64,000 nucleotides of DNA from Gordonibacter urolithinfaciens (GCF_900199375.1 NZ_LT900217.1:1488001-1552000), one strand, 5' to 3'; shown: positions 43,400 to 52,665, counted from the stretch's first letter. Notes: a model not told the origin generated them from the letters alone. Made by a program: numbers and translations.

Positions 43400-44275
43400 A
43401 TGAGCGAAACCACCCTGTACTCCCGCGAAGGCGACTACATCCCGCGCGTTGCCGCCGTGCACGACCTGTGCGGCTACGGCAAGTGCTCGCTGGGCGTGGC
43501 CATTCCCGTGCTGTCGGCCGCTGGTTGCGACGTGTGCCCCGTGCCCACCGGCCTGTTCTCGTCGCACACGGCGTTCCCCGGCTGGTACATGCACGACACC
43601 ACCTCCATGCTGAAGGACTACCTGGCGGCCTGGAAGAACATCGGCGTGGAGATCGATGCGGTGTACTCCGGTTTCTTGGGCGCGCCCGAGCAGGTGGACC
43701 GCATCCGCGACCTGTATGCCCTGTACCCCGCCGCGCTGCGCGTGGTCGACCCGGTGATGGCCGACCACGGCAAGGTGTACCCCACCTACACGCCCGAGCT
43801 CTGCGACGCCATGGCCGAGCTGGCCTGCGGCGCCGACATCCTCACGCCGAACCTGACGGAGGCCGCCATCATCCTGGGCGAGCCCATCGGCGACGAGTGG
43901 GCCGGCACGGACATCTCGGACGAGGAGGCGCACCGGTTGGTGGACGCGCTGGTTGCGAAGGGCGCGAAGCACGTGGTGCTCAAGGGCATCCAGCGCGAGG
44001 GCGAGACGTGCATCCGCAACTTCGTGGGCGGCGTTGACATGGACACCGTGGAGGTGCACAACGAGTACCTGCCCTACATGCTGCACGGCACCGGCGACCT
44101 GTACGCATCGTGCCTGATGGCTGCCGTCATGGCGGGCCGCACGCTGGAGGAGGCCGTGCGCTTCGCCGGCGACTTCGTGCACGACGCCATGATCGTGAGT
44201 GCGAAGCAGCCCGAGTTCCGCGACCGCGGCGTGAGCTTCGAGCCCCTGCTGGGAAAGGTGTGCGAACTGCTGTAG
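43400..44275 (+). CDS. Pyridoxal/pyridoxine kinase
   Basis: 291 residues from the ATG at 43400 (MSETTLYSREGDY), preferred over an upstream TTG at 43352. Ribokinase-fold vitamin B6 kinase: AVHDLCGYGKCSL near the substrate site, SSHTAFPGW, VDPVMADHG, TPNLTEAAIILG, and the anion-hole/catalytic stretch HGTGDLYASCL in place of the usual GTGDLF. It phosphorylates pyridoxal or pyridoxine for salvage of PLP, the cofactor of the aminotransferase in this window. Whether pdxK or pdxY type cannot be told by eye. Monocistronic, between two terminators. Confidence 0.9.
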   Translation: MSETTLYSREGDYIPRVAAVHDLCGYGKCSLGVAIPVLSAAGCDVCPVPTGLFSSHTAFPGWYMHDTTSMLKDYLAAWKNIGVEIDAVYSGFLGAPEQVDRIRDLYALYPAALRVVDPVMADHGKVYPTYTPELCDAMAELACGADILTPNLTEAAIILGEPIGDEWAGTDISDEEAHRLVDALVAKGAKHVVLKGIQREGETCIRNFVGGVDMDTVEVHNEYLPYMLHGTGDLYASCLMAAVMAGRTLEEAVRFAGDFVHDAMIVSAKQPEFRDRGVSFEPLLGKVCELL

Positions 44276-44309
44276 AGGGACGCGATCGCATCACGCAGTC
44301 GACAGGCGA

Positions 44310-44342
44310 CGCCCTCGGGATTGGGTTCCCGAGGGCGTTTTT
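44310..44342 (+). terminator. Terminator of the pyridoxal kinase gene
   Basis: CGCCCTCGGGA, loop TTGGGT, TCCCGAGGGCG and T5, 35 bases after the stop codon. Its stem may also serve the convergent permease gene. Confidence 0.92.
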
Positions 44343-44371
44343 GCGCTATGCTCCAGCGGGCGGTTGGGGCG

Positions 44372-45787
44372 CTACACCTCCAGGTCGACGTTCTTCTTCA
44401 TCACCTTGTGCAGCACGAAATAGTACGCGATGCCGGCGACGACCCAGATGATGCCCATGGTCTTGGACGCCGGGTCGAGGCTGATCCACGTGTAGCCCAC
44501 GATGATGAAGCCCAGAAGCGGCAGGATGAGGTGCGTGAACACCTTGCCGTCGCGCTCTTTGATAAAGAAGTGCCACACCACCGTCACGTGCAGCACGCAG
44601 AACGACGTGAGCGCGCCGAAGTTCACGAGGCGCGAGATGGCGTCGATGCCCAGCTGCTCGAACACGATGACCAGCACGAGCGACAGCGCGCCCACGAACG
44701 CGGCTGCCACGTAGGGCGTCTTGAACTTGGGATGCACCTTTGCAAGCGCCTTCGGCAGGTTGCCGTCGCGGCTCATGGCGAACAGGATGCGGCTGATGGC
44801 CGTCTGAGCGGCCAGCGAGTTGAAGATGCCCCACGCGATGGCCGTGGCCAGCGCGCACAGCACGTAGAGGAACTTGCCGCCGGCAACCTCGGCCACCAGG
44901 TAGAACGCGTTGTCGGGGTCGTTCGCGAACACGGCGCCGTCGGGGCTGATGCAGCCCGCGATGTAGGTTTGCAGCATGAACAGGAAGCCCACGATCAGGA
45001 GCGACCCCACCATGGCCTTCGACGGGCCCTTCTTCGCGTCCTTGGCCTCCTCGGACAGCGTGGCGATGCCGTCGAAGCCGAGGAACGACAGCACGCCCAG
45101 CGACACGGCGCTCATCACCAGGCCGGGGTTGAACGTCTCGGGGTTGTAGAACGGCTGGATGGTGAAGCCGTTGGACAGCGGGTCGGTGGCGATCCACAGC
45201 GCGCCCATGACCACGAACACGCCCAGGCACAGTATCTCCAGCACCACGGCCACGCGGTCGACGATGACCGTGAGCTCGATGCCGCGGATGTTCACGAACG
45301 TGTTGATGGCCACGAACAGGATGCCCCAGATGAGCGCGGGCACCTCGGGCACGATGCCGCTCATGGCCTGCGCGGCCACCACGTACAGCAGCGTGGGCAC
45401 CAGCAGGTAGTCCAGCAGCATGGTCCAGCCGGTCACGAAGCCCACCGGCTTGTTGATGCCGCGGCTGGTGTAGCCGTACACCGAGCCGGACACGGGGAAC
45501 GCCTGCGAGAGGGTGGCGTAGGAGAACGCCGTGAAGATCATGGCCACCATGCCCACCAGGTACACGAGCGCGGGCATGCCGCCCGAGTCGCCGAACACGC
45601 CGCCGTAGATTCCGAACGGCGCGATGGGCACCATGAAGATGAGCCCGTACACCAGCATGTCGGGCACGGACATGGCGCGCTTGAGCTCCTGCTTGTAGCC
45701 CATGGCCTCCAGCGCGGCCTCGGAGGCGGCGCTTTGGGATTGGGCCGCGTCGTTGGCGGACGAGACCGCCTTCTGCTCTTCAGTCAT
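44372..45787 (-). CDS. APC-superfamily amino acid permease
   Basis: 471 residues from the ATG at 45787 behind AGGGGGGATCCA; the frame above it is antisense-like and lies inside the amidase gene region. About twelve membrane helices. The first contains VYGLIFMVPIAPFGIYGGVFGDSGG, the APC pattern with glycines in an unwound helix 1; FLGFDGIATLSEEAKD in helix 6 is the second conserved site. It is 34 bases downstream of the acetamidase gene on the same strand, so substrate may be an amino acid, amine or amide processed with it. Specificity not resolved. Confidence 0.92.
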   Translation of the reverse strand: MTEEQKAVSSANDAAQSQSAASEAALEAMGYKQELKRAMSVPDMLVYGLIFMVPIAPFGIYGGVFGDSGGMPALVYLVGMVAMIFTAFSYATLSQAFPVSGSVYGYTSRGINKPVGFVTGWTMLLDYLLVPTLLYVVAAQAMSGIVPEVPALIWGILFVAINTFVNIRGIELTVIVDRVAVVLEILCLGVFVVMGALWIATDPLSNGFTIQPFYNPETFNPGLVMSAVSLGVLSFLGFDGIATLSEEAKDAKKGPSKAMVGSLLIVGFLFMLQTYIAGCISPDGAVFANDPDNAFYLVAEVAGGKFLYVLCALATAIAWGIFNSLAAQTAISRILFAMSRDGNLPKALAKVHPKFKTPYVAAAFVGALSLVLVIVFEQLGIDAISRLVNFGALTSFCVLHVTVVWHFFIKERDGKVFTHLILPLLGFIIVGYTWISLDPASKTMGIIWVVAGIAYYFVLHKVMKKNVDLEV

Positions 45788-45821
45788 TGGATCCCCCCTG
45801 TTTTCTTGGTTTGTCTTTGCC

Positions 45822-46718
45822 CTACAGCGCGAAGCCGAGCGCGTCCAGCACGTACTTCGGCACCATGAAGCGCACGGTCTTCTCCGGGTCGACCATCTGG
45901 CACACCTGCACGTCTGCCACGAGCGACAGCAGCATGACGAGCTCGTCTTGGGCCACGCCGGTGCGGTCATGCAGCAGGTCCACCATCTCGTGCACGGCGC
46001 GGTCGGCTGCTGCGTCGAGCGTCTCGGCCGAGGCGATCACGCCGAAGTGCGTGTCGTTCTCGATAAGCGGGTCCGCGAGATGCAGGTCCGGGAGTGCCGT
46101 GAGCGTGACCGTGGCCCAGCCGGCCACCTCCGCACCCGAGACGCTGATCTCGCCGTCGCCCATGGCCGCGTGCATGTCGCCGCAGCCGAAGAGCGCGCCT
46201 TCCACGGCCACCGGGAAGTAGAGCGTGGCCCCCGTGGTGATGGCGGTGTTGTCCATGTTGCCGCCGTGGCTGCCCGGCGTGCCGCAGTTCACGGGCTCGC
46301 CCTCCGGGGCAACGCCGATAACACCGATCATGGGGTTGAGCGGGATGGACAGCTTGTCGCTCCACCTGAGCTTGCCGTCCTCGATGGCGCACAGGCGCGT
46401 GCTCCACGCATCGAAGCGGTCGCCGCACACGCCCTCGTCCTTGCCGGTGCACGAGGCCGTCTGCGCGTCCAGCTCGATGTTGTCGATGCTCACCTTCAGT
46501 GCGCCGCCGGGGACGGCTCCCTCCACGTACACGGGGCCCGTGGCCGGGTTGATGGCGTCCCAGTCGATCTCGTCAAGCTGGTCCTCGGGCGCCTGCACCT
46601 GGTTGCCGAAGCAGTCCTGCGTGCGGATGCGTACCGTGTCGCCCGACGCCACCCGGAGCGCCGGTTCGAGGTCGCGCGCGAACGCGAACAGCACGCACTC
46701 GTCTCCTAGCTGATGCAT
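45822..46718 (-). CDS. Acetamidase/formamidase family protein
   Basis: 298 residues from the ATG at 46718 behind AAAGGGGAAACCC. FmdA/AmdA fold: MHQLGDECVLFAF, VRIRTQDCFGNQV, ATGPVYVEGAVPGGAL, NCGTPGSHGGNMDN and CGDMHAAMGDGEISVSGAEVAG, where the Asp/His/Glu residues hold the metal. Such enzymes hydrolyse short-chain amides to ammonia and the acid. Length matches the short bacterial form. First gene of a two-gene operon with the permease, which suggests uptake and breakdown of a nitrogen source. Confidence 0.9.
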   Translation of the reverse strand: MHQLGDECVLFAFARDLEPALRVASGDTVRIRTQDCFGNQVQAPEDQLDEIDWDAINPATGPVYVEGAVPGGALKVSIDNIELDAQTASCTGKDEGVCGDRFDAWSTRLCAIEDGKLRWSDKLSIPLNPMIGVIGVAPEGEPVNCGTPGSHGGNMDNTAITTGATLYFPVAVEGALFGCGDMHAAMGDGEISVSGAEVAGWATVTLTALPDLHLADPLIENDTHFGVIASAETLDAAADRAVHEMVDLLHDRTGVAQDELVMLLSLVADVQVCQMVDPEKTVRFMVPKYVLDALGFAL

Positions 46719-46867
46719 GGGTTTCCCCTTTCTTCGTCTCGCTTGCTCGTATTCTTCTGACGCCATGGCCGCAACGCTCCTGCGCAATAGAGCGCTCTAC
46801 CGTTGGCGCATCACACGATACTCCAGAAGGAACGCGAACGCACGCGCTATTTAGGAGGAAATGCCGG

Positions 46868-49111
46868 TCAGCCTTCGCTCGACGCGGCTTCTTCCCATTC
46901 CTCCTGCAGGTCGAGCGCAGGTGGCTCCAGGTGGCTGGCAACGACAAGGACGGCGACGGCCACGGCCGTGGACACGATGGCCGCAACCGAGGGCATCCAG
47001 GTGAGCTGGCCCGAGGCAAGCCAAGCCGCAGCGCAGATGCCGGCCACGAGCGCGGCGGCGACCAGCACGATGCCGAGCACCGCGAGGATGCGCGACAGAC
47101 GGCACCGACACGCGGAGAGAACTGCGGCGGCGGCCAGCCAGCTGACGGCCACGCACCAGGTGGCGGGCTGCAAGAGCAGCGCGCCCAGGTTCGCCTGCAC
47201 GTCGGTGCCGGCGAAGTCCCAACGGGCGAACGCGTCCCATCCCAGCAGGTTGCCGGAGCCGAACGATGCCAGCAGCGCGGCCACGAGCAGCGCGAACGCC
47301 GTCGTGCCGAGCGCGCGGGCTGGCGGCAGGAAGAACCCGGCCACCACGGGCGCCAGCTGGTTGCCGCCCACGGCGCCGGCCAGGGGCACGGCGAACGTGG
47401 CGTTCGCCGCCGCGTTGCCCAACCGCCCGGCGAAGTACCACCACACCGCCGTAGCCGCCAGCAGTACGCAGCCGGCAGCCGGCGCGCCCTGCGCGATGAG
47501 CGCCGCGGCCAGCGCGAAGTAGGCCAGCAATGCTCCCAGGTGCGGCTTGAGCGCGCCGGCCAGCGCAATGAGCGCGAACAGCCCCCAGAACAGCAGCAGG
47601 GCCGGCCCCGCCAGGCCGAAGATACCCTCCAGGCCGCCTATCTGCGGCAAGTTCGCCAGCGCCACGAATGCCACGGCCCCGCTGCCCGCCGCGCCCACGA
47701 TGCGCGCCGCCACGGCCGCCTGCCGGCGCGTGATGCGCTCGCGCAGCGGCACACGCGGGGGACGGGACGGGTGCGGCGCTCTTTCTTCCTCTTCCGCCTC
47801 GTCGTCGCCCTGCGCATCGCCTACGATGACGGCCAGCTCGCGATGACCCGTCCTCGGGTCGCCCAGGAACTTCTCCATCTCCTCGGCGAAGTCGGTCACG
47901 TTGTCGTAGCGCTGCTCGCGGTCGGGGTCGAGCGCGTAGAACACCACGTCGTCGACCGCCGGATCGAGCTCGTCCCAGCACAGCGAAGGCAGCACGAGCT
48001 CCGCATCCTCGATGGCGGACTCCGCGCGGGCCAGATCGGGCGCAAGGAACGGGTTCTCGCCGGCCAGCATCTCGTACGTGACGGAGGCGAGTGCCCACTC
48101 GTCGCAACGTGCGTCCAGGCTCACGCCGCGCATCTGCTCGAGCGGCATGTAGCCGATGGTACCGCCGCCCGCCGCGCCGAAGCCGCCGGCATCCGCGAGC
48201 GTGGCCAGGCCGAAGTCCGTCACCTTCACCTGTCCCTGGCGGTTGATCAATACGTTGTCCGGCTTGATGTCCAGGTGGAGCACCTGGTTCTCGTGGGCCA
48301 CCTCCAGCGCGTGGGCGACGGAGCCGAACACGGCGGCCACCATGTCGAGCGTGAGGTAGTCGGCGTAGTCGTGCAGCAGTTCCGTGAGGGTGATGCCCTC
48401 GATGTACTCCATAATAAGGTAGGCCGTCTGGCCCTGCACCTCGAAGTCGTACACCGTGACGATGTTCGGGTCGGTGAGCATGGCGGCCGTGCGCGCCTCG
48501 TCCAAGCCGGGGATGTGGGAGAGCGAGCGCACCGGCGGCAGGTCGTCGTCCAGGTCGGCCGCGGGGTCGCGGTAGGCTGCGGCAGCCGGGGAACCATGGG
48601 GCGCGGCGGATGAGGGGCGCGCGGCTGCGGTCGCGGCAGCCTTGTCCCGCTTACGGAAGGGACTCTCGAAGTCGGGAGGCGGCGGAGGGGCGGCGGGGAG
48701 GTCCTCCCAAGGCGGGACGTCGTCGGGATTGCGTCCCGCAGCCACGCCGGATTGGGCCGCGCGCCGTTGCGCGACGGGCGGCTCCTCGCCCGGGAACACA
48801 TCCTCGCCTTCCCAAGACGGGATATCGTCCCAGTCGACCTCGTCGAAGCGCGGCATCGCGCCGGCACCCGCCTGCTCGGGATAGCCGTGGGCTTCGACAG
48901 GCGCAGAGGCGGGGGCGGTCGTCTGCCGCCGCACCGCATCGGCACCCGGCAGCGCCGCACGTGCGGCATCCACCTCGTCGAGCTCGATGCACTTGATGGC
49001 CACCTTGCGCTGGATGCGCGTGTCCCACGCAACACGCACCGTGCCGAAGCCGCCCGAGCGCGACTCCCCGATGGGTCGGTACCGATCCAATATGAGCTGG
49101 TTGCGTGCCAT
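46868..49111 (-). CDS. Ser/Thr protein kinase with large N-lobe insertion and C-terminal membrane segments
   Basis: 748 residues from the ATG at 49111 behind AGAGAAGGCGC. Kinase parts: glycine loop GESRSGGFGTV, VAIK40, catalytic HLDIKPDN (D281; Leu replaces the usual Arg), and DFG at 299-301. Between the beta-3 lysine and helix C about 145 residues (50-195) of acidic, Pro/Ala-rich sequence are inserted, which is unusual. After the C-lobe (to about 430) a basic stretch and about ten hydrophobic helices follow (GAVAFVALANLP ... VAVLVVASHL). No PASTA repeats are present, so it does not belong to the PknB cell-wall sensor type. Monocistronic; targets unknown. Confidence 0.9.
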   Translation of the reverse strand: MARNQLILDRYRPIGESRSGGFGTVRVAWDTRIQRKVAIKCIELDEVDAARAALPGADAVRRQTTAPASAPVEAHGYPEQAGAGAMPRFDEVDWDDIPSWEGEDVFPGEEPPVAQRRAAQSGVAAGRNPDDVPPWEDLPAAPPPPPDFESPFRKRDKAAATAAARPSSAAPHGSPAAAAYRDPAADLDDDLPPVRSLSHIPGLDEARTAAMLTDPNIVTVYDFEVQGQTAYLIMEYIEGITLTELLHDYADYLTLDMVAAVFGSVAHALEVAHENQVLHLDIKPDNVLINRQGQVKVTDFGLATLADAGGFGAAGGGTIGYMPLEQMRGVSLDARCDEWALASVTYEMLAGENPFLAPDLARAESAIEDAELVLPSLCWDELDPAVDDVVFYALDPDREQRYDNVTDFAEEMEKFLGDPRTGHRELAVIVGDAQGDDEAEEEERAPHPSRPPRVPLRERITRRQAAVAARIVGAAGSGAVAFVALANLPQIGGLEGIFGLAGPALLLFWGLFALIALAGALKPHLGALLAYFALAAALIAQGAPAAGCVLLAATAVWWYFAGRLGNAAANATFAVPLAGAVGGNQLAPVVAGFFLPPARALGTTAFALLVAALLASFGSGNLLGWDAFARWDFAGTDVQANLGALLLQPATWCVAVSWLAAAAVLSACRCRLSRILAVLGIVLVAAALVAGICAAAWLASGQLTWMPSVAAIVSTAVAVAVLVVASHLEPPALDLQEEWEEAASSEG

Positions 49112-49770
49112 GCGCCTTCTCTGCGGTCGTTGCGGGTTCGTTTCAGAAAGCGGCAGGCGAGCACCGCGCGCCTGCACCGACCATGATAGCGCAATTCGCC
49201 CCTCCACGGCACGCTCCCCACCCGGAAGCGTCGAATGAACGAGCGACGGCGCTCCTCGAAACCAGCAGTCATTCTTCTGGTCCAGCCGGACCTGCTGTCT
49301 GGCCGTAGTTACCGGCCTGCCGGCAAAAACGCCTGCTGCTGTCAAAAAAGCGCCGGTTTGGCAACCGCTGCCACTTCGAAGGTGGTGCAGTGTGTAACGC
49401 GACCTGGCCTTTTTCTAGTTCCTCGCAGAGAAGACCTTCCAAGGCCGACATCCAGATTGCCAAACCGGCTCTTTTTTGACAGCAGCAGGCGTTTTCGGCG
49501 TCAGATGACGAACCGGGCGAACGGGCCGCAAACGCGAGGCTTCAGGAAACAGCGCCGGACGCGCGAATGCGGCGTTGTTCCACAGAGGTTTCAACTTGAC
49601 GTCCGAAAACGGCTAGTTCCCTCCAGCCTTTCGCGCTAGACTCTTGTCGGAGAGGCAGTTCGGTGCCGCAACTGGCGGCGCGGCGCTGCATGGTACGGCG
49701 ACTTTAGAGGCGGCTCGGCAGCTGCACCGCCTCTCGCAGTGCGGATCACTCGGAAGGAGGGCGGCACCCC
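49112..49770. other. 660-bp intergenic region between divergent kinase and ada-alkA genes
   Basis: Contains the two divergent promoters and a 180-bp element with near-perfect 44-bp inverted ends (49321-49500). Small frames on both strands across the element code similar peptides only because the ends are inverted copies. The ribosome site GGAAGGAGGG of ada-alkA closes the region. Confidence 0.7.
49321..49500. repeat. 180-bp element with 44-bp terminal inverted repeats (MITE- or REP-like)
   Basis: The left end (49321-49364) and right end (49457-49500) are inverted copies with about 41 of 44 bases equal; both include TTTTTTGACAGCAGCAGGCG. The 92-bp centre codes nothing obvious. No transposase is nearby and no clear target duplication was seen. 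It could be a non-autonomous transposon remnant, or a large bidirectional terminator since each stem carries a T6 run. Confidence 0.65.
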
Positions 49771-51276
49771 ATGGCAGAAGCACAGGAGAGCACCTTGCGG
49801 AAGGACCTCAACCATCCTGAATCGCGCAAGCGGGCGCTGTACGCGGCGTTCGCGTCGAAGGACGCGCGATTCGACGGCCAGGCGTTCGTGGGCGTGTCCT
49901 CCACGGGCGTGTACTGCCGCCCCGTCTGCCACGTGCACATGCCCAAGTACGAGAACTGCACGTTCTACGAGACAGCGGCCGAGGCGGAGGCTGCCGGATA
50001 CCGCCCGTGCCTCGTGTGCCGCCCGGAGCTCGCGCCCGGCCACTCCATCGCCGACGCGTCCGCGAACCTCGCGCGGCGGGCGGCCTCGCTGCTGCGCGAG
50101 GGCTGCACGAGCGGCGAGAGCCTCGAGCGCATGGCGGAGCGGCTGGGCTACACCGATCGCCACCTGCGGCGGGCCTTCCAACGCGAGTTCGAGGTGACGC
50201 CGGTGCAGTACCTGCAAACCTGCCGCCTCCTTCTGGCGAAGAGCCTGCTCACCGACTCGGACCTCCCGGTAAGCCAGGTGGCCGCGGCCGCCGGGTTCAA
50301 GAGCGTGCGGCGCTTCAACGACCTGTTCAAGGAACGCTATCGACTCACCCCCACCGCCGTGCGCAAGAGCGCCCGACGGCGCACGCCGTCGGGCGACGGA
50401 GTGGCCTTCACGCTGAGCTACCGTCCGCCGTACCGCTTCGCCGAGCTGCTCGCGTTCTTCCGTGCCCGCCAGCTGGAAGGCGTGGAAGCGGTGGACGAGC
50501 ACGCCTACGCGCGCGTCGTGCGCATGCAGCACGGCAACGAGGAGGTGCTCGGCTGGGTGCGCGTGACCGACAACGAGCGGCGGGGGGCGCTTGCCGTCAC
50601 GATGAGCGCGTCGCTGTTGCCGGTGACGTCGCAGGTCATCGCCCGGGTGCGCCGCATGTTCGACGTCGATTGCGACCCGCAGGCCGTGCACGAGGGCATC
50701 GCCTCGCTGAATGATACGGTTCCGGGCGCGGCGGTCCTGGGAACGCGGGTGCCCGGCTGCTTCGACCCTTTCGAGACGTCCGTGCGGGCCATCCTCGGCC
50801 AGCAGGTGACGGTGGTGGCCGCCAACCGGCTGGCGGCGCGCATCGTAGAGCGCTACGGCAAGCCCGTGGACACCGGCATCCCAGGGCTCACGCACGCGTT
50901 CCCCACAGCGGCGGAGGTCGCCGCGCTCGAACCCATCGAGGACGCGCTCGGCGTGCTGGGCATTATCAGGACGCGCTCGCGTACCATCGCCGAGATCGCG
51001 CGGCTGCTTGAGACCGGCGAGCTGCGCTTCGATACCGGTGCCGTGGTGGCGGAGCAGATGGAACGCCTGCTAGCGGTGAAAGGCATCGGCCCCTGGTCGG
51101 CGAACTACCTGGCCATGAGGGTGCTCAACCATCCCGACGCCTTCATGGAGACCGATGCCGGCGTGAAACACGCTCTACCCCACCTGGAACCGAAGGAACG
51201 GCTGGCGCTGGCCGAGCAGTGGCGCCCGTGGCGCAGCTACGCGGTGCTGTGCCTGTGGAACTCGCTGGCCGCATAG
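49771..51276 (+). CDS. Fused Ada-type transcriptional activator / DNA-3-methyladenine glycosylase
   Basis: 501 residues; ATG at 49771 behind GGAAGGAGGGCGG. Residues 20-90 are the Ada zinc domain with C49, C53, C80 and C83 (VYCRPVC, YRPCLVC); one cysteine takes methyl groups from DNA phosphotriesters and turns the protein into an activator. Residues 95-205 are an AraC-type helix-turn-helix (MAERLGYTDRHLRRAF). Residues 215-501 are AlkA: a TBP-like N-domain, DPFETSVRAILGQQV, the HhH hairpin VKGIGPWSAN and catalytic D462 in METDAGV. Same layout as mycobacterial AdaA-AlkA. It leads an operon with two ogt genes, all for alkylation damage. Confidence 0.95.
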   Translation: MAEAQESTLRKDLNHPESRKRALYAAFASKDARFDGQAFVGVSSTGVYCRPVCHVHMPKYENCTFYETAAEAEAAGYRPCLVCRPELAPGHSIADASANLARRAASLLREGCTSGESLERMAERLGYTDRHLRRAFQREFEVTPVQYLQTCRLLLAKSLLTDSDLPVSQVAAAAGFKSVRRFNDLFKERYRLTPTAVRKSARRRTPSGDGVAFTLSYRPPYRFAELLAFFRARQLEGVEAVDEHAYARVVRMQHGNEEVLGWVRVTDNERRGALAVTMSASLLPVTSQVIARVRRMFDVDCDPQAVHEGIASLNDTVPGAAVLGTRVPGCFDPFETSVRAILGQQVTVVAANRLAARIVERYGKPVDTGIPGLTHAFPTAAEVAALEPIEDALGVLGIIRTRSRTIAEIARLLETGELRFDTGAVVAEQMERLLAVKGIGPWSANYLAMRVLNHPDAFMETDAGVKHALPHLEPKERLALAEQWRPWRSYAVLCLWNSLAA

Positions 51277-51288
51277 GAAGGAAGGCAC

Positions 51289-51831
51289 ATGGTATATCGG
51301 ACGAGCTACACCCATCCAGAATTCGGCGAGGTCGCGATAGCAAGCGACGGCCAGAGCATCGTGGGGCTGTGGATGGCCGGGCAGAAGCACTTCGGCGGCA
51401 CGGTGGACGGCGAGATGGTGCCGGCCGATGACCTGCCCGTTTTCGCGCAGGCGAAAGACTGGCTTGAGCGCTACTTCGCCGGCAAGCGACCAGCGACAGC
51501 CGAGCTGCCGCTGGCGCCCAACGGCACCGCATTCCGCCAGCGCGTGTGGCGCAAGCTGGCAGAGATTCCCTACGGTTGCGTGCGCACCTACGGCGACCTG
51601 GCCCGGGAAATCGCACAGGAAAACGGCAAGGAGAAAATGTCCTCCCAGGCCGTGGGCGGGGCCGTCGGGCACAATCCCATTTCCATCATCATACCCTGCC
51701 ACCGCGTGGTGGGCGCGAACGGCAGCCTGACCGGTTACGCCGGCGGCCTGACGCGCAAGATATGGCTGCTGGAGCACGAGGGAGTCAACATGGAGGCCTT
51801 TTTCGTTCCCAAGAAGGGCACGGCGCTCTAG
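51289..51831 (+). CDS. ogt: Methylated-DNA-protein-cysteine methyltransferase, copy 1
   Basis: 180 residues; ATG at 51289, 12 bases after ada-alkA, behind AGGAAGGCAC. The active-site motif PCHRV with C137 takes the methyl group from O6-methylguanine. RVWRKLAEIPYGCVRTYGD is the helix-turn-helix that flips the base, and SLTGYAGGLTRKIWLLEHEG is conserved beyond the active site. Length matches Ogt, without an Ada domain. The next gene is a paralogue. Confidence 0.94.
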   Translation: MVYRTSYTHPEFGEVAIASDGQSIVGLWMAGQKHFGGTVDGEMVPADDLPVFAQAKDWLERYFAGKRPATAELPLAPNGTAFRQRVWRKLAEIPYGCVRTYGDLAREIAQENGKEKMSSQAVGGAVGHNPISIIIPCHRVVGANGSLTGYAGGLTRKIWLLEHEGVNMEAFFVPKKGTAL

Positions 51832-51855
51832 CGCATGGAAGAGAGCGGGGACCTC

Positions 51856-52395
51856 ATGCTTTACTCGACCGTGTACCCCCATGCCGAGCTGGGCGACCTC
51901 ACCATCGCGAGCGACGGCGAGGCAATCGTCGGGCTATGGATCGAGGGTCAGAAGTACTTCGCCGGCAAGGTGGCGGGGAACCTGCAGCGCCGCGACGACC
52001 TTCCCGTGTTCGCGCAGGTGCGCGCCTGGCTCGACCGCTACTTCGACGGCGACCCCCTTCCCGTAGCGACGCTGCCCCTCAAGCCGGGCGGCACCCCGTT
52101 CCAGCAGCGCGTGTGGAAGCTGCTGGCCGACATCCCTTACGGCGAGCTGCGCACCTACGCCGAGCTCGCCGCGCAGATCGCATGCGATTGCGGTGGTAAG
52201 GCCTCGGCGCGCGCCGTTGGCACGGCGAACGGGCGCAACCCCATCTCCATTATCCTGCCCTGCCATCGCGTGATCGGCTCGGACGGCAGCCTGACCGGAT
52301 ACGCCGGCGGCATCGCCCGCAAGGCCTGGCTGCTGGAGCACGAGGGCGCCGACCTGACCGGCCTCTACGTGCCGAAGCGCGGCACCGCCCTGTAA
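51856..52395 (+). CDS. ogt: Methylated-DNA-protein-cysteine methyltransferase, copy 2
   Basis: 179 residues from the ATG at 51856 (MLYSTVYPHAELGDLT), which lines up with the start of copy 1 and has GCGGGGACC upstream; an ATG seven codons earlier has no ribosome site. Active-site C136 in PCHRVIG, helix-turn-helix RVWKLLADIPYGELRTYAE, and the same ending VPKRGTAL as copy 1 (VPKKGTAL). The two copies are about 60% identical, so this is an old tandem duplication; both keep the catalytic residues. Confidence 0.93.
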   Translation: MLYSTVYPHAELGDLTIASDGEAIVGLWIEGQKYFAGKVAGNLQRRDDLPVFAQVRAWLDRYFDGDPLPVATLPLKPGGTPFQQRVWKLLADIPYGELRTYAELAAQIACDCGGKASARAVGTANGRNPISIILPCHRVIGSDGSLTGYAGGIARKAWLLEHEGADLTGLYVPKRGTAL

Positions 52396-52502
52396 GGAGC
52401 CTCCGCAGCACGTACCCGGAGAGCGCAGCGCGGGAGACGCGTGGAAGCTCTCTGCGATTGCTCGTTATAGGCCGTTTTTCTCCGCAGGAGCAAATTTCAG
52501 TC

Positions 52503-52531
52503 TTGCATAGGCGGATGAAGTCCTGTATCAT
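52503..52531 (+). promoter_or_regulatory. Promoter of tRNA-Leu(CAG)
   Basis: TTGCAT, 17-base spacer, TATCAT; the tRNA begins 36 bases further on. Confidence 0.7.
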
Positions 52532-52566
52532 CTGTTCTTGCTTTCGACCGAGGTCGGAGAGCAGAT

Positions 52567-52653
52567 GCGGGTGTGGCGGAATTGGCAGACGCGTACGGTT
52601 CAGGTCCGTATGGGGGCAACCCCATGAAGGTTCAAGTCCTTTCACCCGCACCA
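52567..52653 (+). tRNA. tRNA-Leu (anticodon CAG)
   Basis: Acceptor arms GCGGGTG and CACCCGC, then A and encoded CCA. The anticodon loop TTCAGGT gives CAG. Long variable arm as expected for leucine. Confidence 0.95.
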
Positions 52654-52665
52654 TTTGAACTTGGA

